64,000 nt of DNA from CAYSDH01 sp964429805 (GTDB taxonomy: Bacteria; Bacteroidota; Bacteroidia; Flavobacteriales_D; JABDKJ01), in contig CAYSDH010000001.1 of assembly GCA_964429805.1 (NCBI GenBank), forward strand, positions 1 to 64,000. The letters are read 5' to 3'. How positions within the stretch are numbered: the first letter of the stretch is position 1; the number at the start of each line of letters is the position of its first letter. Below are positions 34,014 to 42,014 of the stretch, piece after piece. Under the pieces are notes generated by a model, which worked only from the letters and a program-made list of their open reading frames with translations, was not told where the DNA came from and did no database searches. The position numbers and the translations under genes were made by a program.

Positions 34014-37000
34014 ATTAAAAACCGAATCATTAACACACTCATTCTTCTCTCTTTATTCATCAACGTTAAAAGTCAAGAAGGACCATGCATATTAGATTTT
34101 GAGTTTCCAGCATTTCAAATCTCAAGTGCTACTCAAGAGACTCCTTATTTTGATGCGGAACAAAACTCTCCTCCTGACCCAACGTACGGGTCAGATGTAC
34201 ATTATTGGTTGTATTTTATTGTATTGCGAGATGACTCTGGCAGTTACGCCAACTTTGAACTTACCGAGCAGGACACCGATTCGATTTTGGCTTATGTCAA
34301 TCAGCAGTTTGAAGAATATGGTATGATTTTCCACAAAAAATACTGTAATCTGTATTGGCATGATTCCGAAACATACAATCAACCCTTAGGAGGGTCTAAC
34401 TGGAACGACTCTTCCAATAGCCCATTTGACCTAGATCCTTCAGCAGGATTAGATGTAAATTATGATGTCAACGGAAGTGGACTTAATTCGATTCGAATTT
34501 TTCTAAACGACCAAGATGTCGGGGGAAGTGCAGGCATAGCTTGTTTCAATAGGCAGCGAACCCTCATAAAGGCTGGAAGCAACTCGATTAATGGTGGTGA
34601 AGATCCGAATTGGTTGAACTCGATTATTATTCACGAGATTGGACATGTATTACAACTGTATCATACGCATGAATCTTCGCCTCATGTTTGTTCAGAGCAG
34701 CTTTTGATTGACAACCTGGACTATGCAGAGAAAGTAAGTGATTTTAATCAGCCGAGCGGATATCTAAATGGTGACAAAGTAATAGATACACCTGCAGACC
34801 CTGGACTCAGAGAACAAGACACTTGTTTCAATCAAAATGTGAATATATCTACTGCACCAGGCTGTGTGTACTCCACAAATAATCCTGTTTTAGATTCAGA
34901 TGGTGCTCCGTACAACCCTCTACCCAGTAATTTTATGGGTTATGCTGACCCTTGTCGAAGTGCATTTACTCCCGGGCAGGTTAGAATAATGAAAGGGTCT
35001 TATGAACTTGGAATTGTGGCTGGACCATCTGCTCCAGTTAAACTCTTAGAGGTCGCAGCTGGAGAAGACTTTGTGTTATCTGATGTCAATTGGACCTACC
35101 TCGATGAAGAAGATTTGGTAATAAGAAGTGGTGGAAAACTGCAAATCACCTCAGGAGCACTTGAGTTTTCAGCAAATGGGAAAATTGTGATTGAGAAAGG
35201 AGGAGAACTCATTCTCGGTCCTGATGATTACTCCGACCCAACCCAAAAAGTAACGCTTGGCATTGGTGGTTGTGATACAAACTCGGATCTGTGGTCAGGG
35301 ATTTGCGTAGAAGGAGATGACGACTATTCACAACCCTATACACCTGGCTATGGAAAGCTCACAATTACGAGGGCCGAAATATCTGGTGCCGCTGTCGCCA
35401 TAAGAAATTATCTGCTGGATGACACTGGAGACCCTATTTTTGAATCTGCCGGAGGAATAGTCAACATTAGCAGCACACAATTTGGCAGTGACGGCATCTC
35501 CCCAGGGGGTAATGTTATGGATGTCCATTTCTTACCTTACTTGGCATATCCTATTTCTACTATACCTGGATTTGGGCCGAGTCAGCAAAATGTGTTCTAT
35601 AATTGTGCGTTTTTAATAGATGAATTGTCTTCGAGCAATCTTGACCTTAACACGCTGCAAAGTCGACTTCATATTGTTGGTAACCCTGGCGTCCGATTCA
35701 CAGACTGTCAGTTTATTGATAGTAGAGATTTGATTATTTTTTATCCATTTCCACTTTCAGATAAACCGACTGCCATCTGGTCTGTAAACAGCAATATGGT
35801 AATCAATAGTTGCTTGAGCGATTGCCAACCGAAACCCTCAGATTTTGTGATGGATGGATCGCTCATTCGTGGATTCAACTATGGTATACTCCAATGGTCC
35901 TATCTGGATAATACCTACACCACAATGGAAGATGTGACCTTTTCAAATAATCTGCATGGAGTTGAGACTTATGGGATTCGAAATTTCACATTTAAAGACA
36001 ACGAAATAGACATACCGACTTTGAGTCCACTGGAAATTAGACTCGACACTATGGGGATAGATACTACGTATATTGAAAGAGATGCTTACGGACTCTTTTT
36101 GGGTTACTCATCTGGATACGAAGTGACGGGCAATAGTTTTAATACGAATGTAGATCCGAGTCTACCTCCAGACAGTGTCTCTCCCACCTCGGGCATCATC
36201 ATCGCCAATGACTATCAACCAGTGGCCAGCCAAATCTATTACAACAGCTTCAATGACCTGCAGCACGGCACACTTATAATGGGGAAAAACCGAGACCAAG
36301 ACCTTGGTAGTGGAACCTACGGCATTGGCTTTGAGGCCCTCTGTGGCACCTACACTAAGTCTGCGAGCAACCAACTCACCACCTACGACATTGCGCTGAC
36401 CAATCATGGCACGGCTGCCATCAATCAAGGACTCGCTTGGGACCCAGTTTTCGAAGATCCTGAATCGGCAGCAGGGAATCGCTTTTCTGCTTTAGGCTCA
36501 CCTTGCACTGGCAATGAAGCATCTCTGTGGGTCAATGATGAGTGGGTCACTACGCCTGAAGATCAGACCAATGCTTTTTTCAATTATCATCACCATTCCA
36601 ATTTAAGTCAATCGCCTCAGGACGGATGTTTTACAGAACTATATGTCAATCCACTCTCGTCCCTAACACTTCAGAATTTTGATGATATCTGTCCGGCCCC
36701 TGTGCAGCTCTCAGGGGAGGATTGGGAAGTTGAAGCAGAAGATAGTCGAACCGAGCGAGAGGAATTGAATGACACGGCCGAAGGACTCATTGATGGAGGT
36801 GACACAGAGGCCTTGGTCCAGTTGGTCACTGCGCATAACTCCTCAACTCACAGCTTGCGGGCATCATTGTTGAATGCCTCTCCTTACCTATCTGATGAGG
36901 TACTTGCCTCGACAATTGAGCATGGTGCCCAATTGAATTCTTGGCATTTTACCGAAGTGATGCTGGCCAACTCCCCATTGAGTGAGGCCATCTTGACTCA

Positions 37001-37805
37001 AGTCGATCAAGAGGCGGCTTATATGCCCGACTTTCTATTCAATTTCTTGCTGGCCCATCAGAGCGAGGGTCTTTCGCCCAGAGGAAATCTCGAAGCCCAG
37101 CTCTATGGGGTGTCGCGCAGAGAGCAAGAGGCCGAGCAGGCCTATAGTCGCAGGCACCTCTTGGAGGTTGGCTCAGCAGCCTATCAAGACATCTTAGACT
37201 TTTATGAATTGGAGCAAGACAATGAATCCATTCGACAAAGAGTCACCGCGTACATGGGGCAAGGCAAGTATAACGATGCGCGCAGTGCCCTGTCACTCTA
37301 CCAAGAAAATGGCTTAGACGAGTATTCTTTGGTCGAGAGCATCATTATCGACATTCAAGAGTTTGGTTCCTCGCAGGCTGCAGGCGACCTCGGCACTTTA
37401 CAATCCATCGCCCAATCGGGCACACAAGCCTCCATGAAGGCTCAGCTACTGCTGTGGGAACTTACAGGGCAAAAGGTATCGCCTTTGCCTATTGAGTATC
37501 CTATGCCTTCATTCAAATCCTTGGGAGTCGAGAAAATATCATATAGGAAAGTGGATCCAACAGATCTACTTGCCGTACTCCCCAATCCCAGCGAGGGGCT
37601 TTTTCAGCTTGTACCTAGTCCAGATCTTTTGGCGCTTCCTTCGATCACGGTTGAAATCATCGATATCAATGGAAAGCAGACCGATCAGTTTCAACTATCG
37701 AGCACTTTCGATATCGACTTGCGCACTCAGGCAAATGGAATCTATGTACTGCGACTGACGCTAGACAATATCTCTCTCGGTCAAGTGAAACTAGTGAAAC
37801 AATGA
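34014..37805 (+). CDS. Secreted M43-type metalloprotease with T9SS type A sorting domain
   Basis: Read from an ATT codon at 34014 the protein has 1263 residues and begins with a normal signal peptide (KNRIINTLILLSLFINVKSQ). No ATG, GTG or TTG lies in frame between the stop at 33999 and a TTG at 34209, which would remove the signal peptide; I therefore prefer the ATT start. The zinc site is HEIGHVLQLYH (His207, Glu208, His211, His217), followed by GDKVIDTPADPG and the Met-turn region NFMGYADPCRSAFTPGQ, as in the M43 pappalysin/cytophagalysin family. Then come beta-helix-like and helical regions and a C-terminal sorting domain (LPNPSEGLFQL to LGQVKLVKQ). It is probably exported by T9SS. The stop overlaps the next gene by 4 bases. 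Confidence 0.82.
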   Translation: MKNRIINTLILLSLFINVKSQEGPCILDFEFPAFQISSATQETPYFDAEQNSPPDPTYGSDVHYWLYFIVLRDDSGSYANFELTEQDTDSILAYVNQQFEEYGMIFHKKYCNLYWHDSETYNQPLGGSNWNDSSNSPFDLDPSAGLDVNYDVNGSGLNSIRIFLNDQDVGGSAGIACFNRQRTLIKAGSNSINGGEDPNWLNSIIIHEIGHVLQLYHTHESSPHVCSEQLLIDNLDYAEKVSDFNQPSGYLNGDKVIDTPADPGLREQDTCFNQNVNISTAPGCVYSTNNPVLDSDGAPYNPLPSNFMGYADPCRSAFTPGQVRIMKGSYELGIVAGPSAPVKLLEVAAGEDFVLSDVNWTYLDEEDLVIRSGGKLQITSGALEFSANGKIVIEKGGELILGPDDYSDPTQKVTLGIGGCDTNSDLWSGICVEGDDDYSQPYTPGYGKLTITRAEISGAAVAIRNYLLDDTGDPIFESAGGIVNISSTQFGSDGISPGGNVMDVHFLPYLAYPISTIPGFGPSQQNVFYNCAFLIDELSSSNLDLNTLQSRLHIVGNPGVRFTDCQFIDSRDLIIFYPFPLSDKPTAIWSVNSNMVINSCLSDCQPKPSDFVMDGSLIRGFNYGILQWSYLDNTYTTMEDVTFSNNLHGVETYGIRNFTFKDNEIDIPTLSPLEIRLDTMGIDTTYIERDAYGLFLGYSSGYEVTGNSFNTNVDPSLPPDSVSPTSGIIIANDYQPVASQIYYNSFNDLQHGTLIMGKNRDQDLGSGTYGIGFEALCGTYTKSASNQLTTYDIALTNHGTAAINQGLAWDPVFEDPESAAGNRFSALGSPCTGNEASLWVNDEWVTTPEDQTNAFFNYHHHSNLSQSPQDGCFTELYVNPLSSLTLQNFDDICPAPVQLSGEDWEVEAEDSRTEREELNDTAEGLIDGGDTEALVQLVTAHNSSTHSLRASLLNASPYLSDEVLASTIEHGAQLNSWHFTEVMLANSPLSEAILTQVDQEAAYMPDFLFNFLLAHQSEGLSPRGNLEAQLYGVSRREQEAEQAYSRRHLLEVGSAAYQDILDFYELEQDNESIRQRVTAYMGQGKYNDARSALSLYQENGLDEYSLVESIIIDIQEFGSSQAAGDLGTLQSIAQSGTQASMKAQLLLWELTGQKVSPLPIEYPMPSFKSLGVEKISYRKVDPTDLLAVLPNPSEGLFQLVPSPDLLALPSITVEIIDINGKQTDQFQLSSTFDIDLRTQANGIYVLRLTLDNISLGQVKLVKQ

Positions 37806-39385
37806 GCTCACGACTCTCGATTATCGCTCTATTGATGCTGGTCCAACTCGGACTAGTGGCCCAAGCTTGGAACAACGTGTATGGAGAGATCAACTATTTA
37901 AATGAGAGCAATTGGTCTCCTCAAACGGGAAGGTATGTCACGTTCATTAATAGTGAGTTGGTTTTAATTTATTCACATCAGGACTCACTTTTTGCCCCAG
38001 GTCAATATGGATTCATGCGTGTGGACTTGGATGGCAGCGAAATAAGTCGTAGCACATACGGTGATGGCTCCGTTGAAACTTACGCCATTGGACTTGGTGA
38101 ACATACTGCTATCACTACTGAAGGGACTATGATTCATTGTCGGGCCAGATCCAATTTTGGTGAGTACTGGAGTTCCTACATAGTAGAATTCGACAATCAA
38201 GGTGATACGATATGGTCAAAGGCTTTGGACCTAGGGAAATTTTATGGCCCCCATTGCACAATTCAAGATTCCTATGGAGATATTTTGATCTCAGGGGAGA
38301 CGGCTTGGAGTGAGTCGGACAATACTTCCCAAGCTTTTGTCATGAAGACGGACACAAATGGTGATACCTTATGGTTAATGGACTACGGAGACGAAGGGGT
38401 TTTCGAGTTCGGTATGTCCATCATCGAAAATGAAGAGGGTGGCTATTTCGTTTCCGGGTCGAGGGTCGACACCATAGGGAACTTCAATGGCGATGCCTAC
38501 TTGATGAAGATCGACCAGGATGGTGAGCTGCTGTGGGAAGAGCATTTTGGACACCCCACTTTAGATGAGACCATTCATTTTTTAGGAAATACGAGCGATG
38601 GCAATTATCTCTTGGCGGGATCTGAAGTTTTAGGTGGAGCCGAAGACCAAGAAGAAAGGACCCATAGGCTGCGCAAATTTGATATTGAGGGCAATGTGAT
38701 TTGGGAAAAATTGGGAGGAACTGAGAGTTCGAGGCTTAATGCTTTCACACGTGTCAATGAAGATAGTAATGGTGATTACGTATGTGTCGGAATGACTTAC
38801 GATGACCCATTTCCTAGTCAGAGAAGGGGCTGCCTTTCAAAATACGAGCCGATCAATGGAGAGCAGCAGTGGTTTCACAAATACAGCTATGCGGAGGGCT
38901 GGGATCCCGCCAGCTATCATGAGATGTGGGACTTCACCATTTTGCCCGATGGAGGGTATGCCTTGGTGGGTTGGGTCTTTCAATCCCAGTTCCAAGATTT
39001 TCGCTCCCAAGACATCTGGCTCATGCGAGTCGACAGCGATGGCTGTTTGGAGCCAGGCTGCCTCACGGTGGGCATCAACGAGCAGGTGGCAGGGCTGCAA
39101 GAGGTGATGAGTGTCTATCCCAACCCCTTGCAGGCTGGCACAGCAGTGACCATTCGCTTTGAAGAAGTGATAGGCGCACAGATGCCTTATGCAGAGCAAG
39201 ACACAGAGTTGGTGCTGATCGATGCGCTGGGCCGGGAGGTATTCAGAGAGGCACTTCCACAGCAAGGCAGCAATGCATCATTCTCGCATGCACTCACTCC
39301 ACCTGCACTTCCCTCTGGACTGTATACAGTGCATTGGAAAAAAGAAAGCCGTTGGTTTGATAGCATACAACTTGTTATAGACTAG
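37802..39385 (+). CDS. Secreted repeat protein with T9SS type A sorting domain
   Basis: A 527-residue protein with signal peptide (SIIALLMLVQLGLVAQA). The body has repeats of the form D-x-G-x-x-x-W followed by a hydrophobic strand (DNQGDTIWSKAL, DTNGDTLWLMDYG, DQDGELLWEEHFG, DIEGNVIWEKLGG), as in beta-propeller proteins found in many T9SS cargoes. The C-terminus is a sorting domain (MSVYPNPLQAGTAVTI and LPSGLYTVHWKK). It starts within an ATGA overlap with the protease gene, so the two are translationally coupled and probably act together outside the cell. No catalytic motif seen. Confidence 0.75.
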   Translation: MSSRLSIIALLMLVQLGLVAQAWNNVYGEINYLNESNWSPQTGRYVTFINSELVLIYSHQDSLFAPGQYGFMRVDLDGSEISRSTYGDGSVETYAIGLGEHTAITTEGTMIHCRARSNFGEYWSSYIVEFDNQGDTIWSKALDLGKFYGPHCTIQDSYGDILISGETAWSESDNTSQAFVMKTDTNGDTLWLMDYGDEGVFEFGMSIIENEEGGYFVSGSRVDTIGNFNGDAYLMKIDQDGELLWEEHFGHPTLDETIHFLGNTSDGNYLLAGSEVLGGAEDQEERTHRLRKFDIEGNVIWEKLGGTESSRLNAFTRVNEDSNGDYVCVGMTYDDPFPSQRRGCLSKYEPINGEQQWFHKYSYAEGWDPASYHEMWDFTILPDGGYALVGWVFQSQFQDFRSQDIWLMRVDSDGCLEPGCLTVGINEQVAGLQEVMSVYPNPLQAGTAVTIRFEEVIGAQMPYAEQDTELVLIDALGREVFREALPQQGSNASFSHALTPPALPSGLYTVHWKKESRWFDSIQLVID

Positions 39386-39532
39386 GCCTACATTGAGAAC
39401 TTTACCTTGTTTGTCGATTTAATTATCCTCTTCAGCTAAAAGCTAAACTCAACGGCAACCAAGAGTCTGATTGCACGTTTACTATATAGAGGCACCGTTT
39501 ATTTTATTCTAATTATTGGGTCTCTCGGCATC

Positions 39533-39775
39533 ATGGAGAATACATCAGAGATATCAATAGAAATGGGAAATGACAGTTTCCTCTTACGCTATGCTCCTAG
39601 AACAGAGCGCACCATCTACGACATTTGCGATTTAAATGGCCGTGTAATCAAGACTGGAGTTATCTCAGAAAGCGAGACCTGCATTGATGCGTCTGACCTT
39701 TTCCGTAAAAAATACATCGTGCTCATTGTAGATGGTGACCAGATGTTTTCAAAGCCACTTATCATAGCGGCTTGA
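39533..39775 (+). CDS. Small T9SS-sorting-domain-like ORF, possibly a gene remnant
   Basis: 80 residues from an ATG. The sequence IYDICDLNGRVIKTGVISES followed by KKYIVLIVDGDQMFSKPLII has the strand pattern of a T9SS type A C-terminal domain (as in the two preceding proteins) but without the usual PNP start and without a cargo domain. In frame upstream, from a CTG at 39467, is RLLYRGTVYFILIIGSLG, which looks like a membrane or signal segment but has no standard start. It is either a small secreted protein with an unusual start or a leftover tail of a lost gene. Confidence 0.4.
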   Translation: MENTSEISIEMGNDSFLLRYAPRTERTIYDICDLNGRVIKTGVISESETCIDASDLFRKKYIVLIVDGDQMFSKPLIIAA

Positions 39776-39903
39776 CTTTAGAATTCCTGCTTTTTATAAG
39801 CACCCATCCGCAAACTCGGAACTAAGATCACAAATTCACTCCCATCTCGGCTGTGGCTCGATGTCCGTTTTAAAACCAGGGCATTGGACCTAAAGACCTA
39901 CAC

Positions 39904-41196
39904 CTAAGAATTCATCAATTCCTCAACTGCTTCTGCTTCAATAGCAATATCGCCCATAAGGTTTAAGGGTGAGCCGTTTTCTTGAACCACCACATCATCT
40001 TCTAGTCTGATGCCTAGGTTTTCTTCTGGAATGTAGATGCCTGGCTCTACCGTAAAGACCATGTTTGCCTTTATAGGCTTGGTCCATGAACCCACGTCAT
40101 GCGTATCAAGACCTATGTAATGTGACGTACCGTGCATGAAGTACTTTTTATAAGCTGGCCAAGATGGGTCCTGTTTATCTATGTCATGCTGGTCTATCAA
40201 CTTTAAACCCAACAGCTCTTTCTCCATCATCTTACCCACTTCCTTGTGATACTCATCTAGACTCGTGCCTGGCACGAGTAGCTCAGTAGCTCCATTTTTG
40301 ACTCTATTTACTGCGTCATAGACTGCTCGCTGTCGCTCAGAAAAACGTCCGCTGACCGGCACACATCGCGTCATATCAGAAGCGTAATTAGCATACTCTG
40401 CGCCAAAATCCATCAATATAACGTCTCCGTCCTTACACTCTTGATTATTTTCTATGTAGTGCAACACGCAGGCATTGTGCCCACTTCCAATGATGGGTGT
40501 GTAAGCAAAACCTTGCGAGCGGTTATTTAGAAATTCATGCATCAATTCTGCTTCGATGTTATACTCCATCACACCAGGCTTGATGAATTTGCAGATGCGA
40601 TCAAATCCTTTTTTTGTGATCCCGCATGCATGACGCATTAAGTCTATTTCTATTTGATGCTTAACGCTTCTAATATCATGCATAATAGGCGCACTGCGCT
40701 CATACTCATGTATAGGGAAGTCGGCCTTACACTTGGCTATAAATCGGTCTTCTCTGGTCTGCGTCTCGGTGTTCGCTCGCAAGTGCTCATTTGTGTTGAG
40801 ATACACGCACTCTGCCTCACTCATCATTTTCAAAAAGACGGTCTCAAACTGGTTGAGCCAAAACACGGTTTTGATTCCTGAAGTCTGATAAGCCGCTTCT
40901 TTCGTGTACTTCTCTCCTTCCCAAATGGCAATCAGGTCGCTCGTCTCTTTGAGAAAGAGTACTTCTCTCAAATTTTGGTTTGGACAGTCAGGAAAAAGAA
41001 CCAAAATGCTCTCTTCTTGATCGATGCCAGATAGATGAAAGATATCTCTATGCTGCTTAAAAGGCATCGTGCTATCTGCACTAGAAGTGATGATATCATT
41101 GGAGTTAAACACCGCTAACGAATTGGGCTTGAGCTGCTTCACAAACTTCTCTCTATTGTGAATGAAGAGTGACTTATCTATTTTCTCGTACTTCAT
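39904..41196 (-). CDS. Aminopeptidase P family (Xaa-Pro aminopeptidase)
   Basis: A 430-residue cytoplasmic metallopeptidase that removes the N-terminal residue before a proline. The creatinase-fold catalytic domain shows the dinuclear metal ligands: DFGAEYANYASDMTR, then HGTSHYIGLDTHD, VEPGIYIPEENLGIR and LEDDVVV. The N-terminal domain has ADSTMPFKQHRDIFHLSG. The open frame starts at 41274 (TTG), but the ATG at 41196 gives MKYEKIDKSLFIHNREKF, the normal N-terminus in Bacteroidota, so I use it. Confidence 0.92.
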   Translation of the reverse strand: MKYEKIDKSLFIHNREKFVKQLKPNSLAVFNSNDIITSSADSTMPFKQHRDIFHLSGIDQEESILVLFPDCPNQNLREVLFLKETSDLIAIWEGEKYTKEAAYQTSGIKTVFWLNQFETVFLKMMSEAECVYLNTNEHLRANTETQTREDRFIAKCKADFPIHEYERSAPIMHDIRSVKHQIEIDLMRHACGITKKGFDRICKFIKPGVMEYNIEAELMHEFLNNRSQGFAYTPIIGSGHNACVLHYIENNQECKDGDVILMDFGAEYANYASDMTRCVPVSGRFSERQRAVYDAVNRVKNGATELLVPGTSLDEYHKEVGKMMEKELLGLKLIDQHDIDKQDPSWPAYKKYFMHGTSHYIGLDTHDVGSWTKPIKANMVFTVEPGIYIPEENLGIRLEDDVVVQENGSPLNLMGDIAIEAEAVEELMNS

Positions 41197-41296
41197 GACC
41201 TGTCTTTTATGGGCCCCTAAAATAGCCAAAAAGGTATGTCGGCCTGCGCCATTAGGTTTTGCACAGCGAAGCATCGGAAGTGCTATTGAATCTGTC

Positions 41297-41327
41297 TTGG
41301 TATTGTATGACTACTCGGTTACATTTG
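41297..41327 (+). promoter_or_regulatory. Promoter of the sdhCAB operon
   Basis: TTG at 41297-41299, a 20-base spacer, and TACATTTG at 41320-41327, an exact Bacteroidota promoter. The sdhC ATG is 27 bases after the -7 element. Confidence 0.75.
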
Positions 41328-41353
41328 TCCTTGTCGATTAGAAAATCTACTAT

Positions 41354-42004
41354 ATGAACACATCCATCGGACGGAAAGTGGCCATGGCCTTGTCCGCCCT
41401 CTTCTTGATTGTATTTTTGCTTCAGCACCTGACCATTAATATGATGTCAGTTTTTAGTGCGGATCTCTTTAACGAAGTATCCCATTTCATGGGCCATAAC
41501 CCCATCGTTCAGTTTGCTTTGCAGCCAATTCTAATTTTTGGGGTCATCTTCCACTTCATCATGGGATTCATCCTTGAACTTCAAAACAAGAAAGGTCGTG
41601 ATACCAAGTATGAAGTCTACAAGGGCGGAGAAAGCTCTACGTGGATGTCACGAAACATGATTTGGTCTGGACTGGCCATTCTGGGCTTTATCTTCCTTCA
41701 CTTTTATGACTTTTGGGTGCATGAGATTAATGTGAAGTATATCAATGTAGAACCCGAGAATCCGACACGATATTTTGGAGAGTTAAAGGCCAAATTTGTT
41801 GACATCTGGAGAGTGCTGATTTATGTGGTTTCTTTTGTTTTTCTGGGTCTGCACCTCAATCATGGCTTTCAGTCAGCATTTCAGTCTGTCGGAGCGCGAG
41901 GGCATTATTCTCCAACATTAAAGAAAATCGGAACCTTGTACGCTATACTCGTGCCATTCGGATTCGTTTTCATCGCATTATTCCATCACTTCACTCAGTC
42001 TTAA
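41354..42004 (+). CDS. sdhC: Succinate dehydrogenase cytochrome b subunit
   Basis: A 216-residue inner-membrane protein with five hydrophobic helices, the single-subunit type B cytochrome b558 anchor. Histidines that could hold haem occur in FLLQHLTIN, EVSHFMGHNP, IFHFIMGFI, LHFYDFW and LGLHLNHGF. It is followed by sdhA after 10 bases. The b-type anchor with the order C-A-B is the usual menaquinone-linked form in Bacteroidota; direction (oxidase or fumarate reductase) cannot be told from this. Confidence 0.93.
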   Translation: MNTSIGRKVAMALSALFLIVFLLQHLTINMMSVFSADLFNEVSHFMGHNPIVQFALQPILIFGVIFHFIMGFILELQNKKGRDTKYEVYKGGESSTWMSRNMIWSGLAILGFIFLHFYDFWVHEINVKYINVEPENPTRYFGELKAKFVDIWRVLIYVVSFVFLGLHLNHGFQSAFQSVGARGHYSPTLKKIGTLYAILVPFGFVFIALFHHFTQS

Positions 42005-42014
42005 AACAGAGCAC

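Noticed and set aside
38837..39265. Minus-strand ORF of 142 residues inside the T9SS repeat protein gene
   Set aside because: Lies wholly antisense to a clear coding region with a recognisable sorting domain; no motif or signal of its own.
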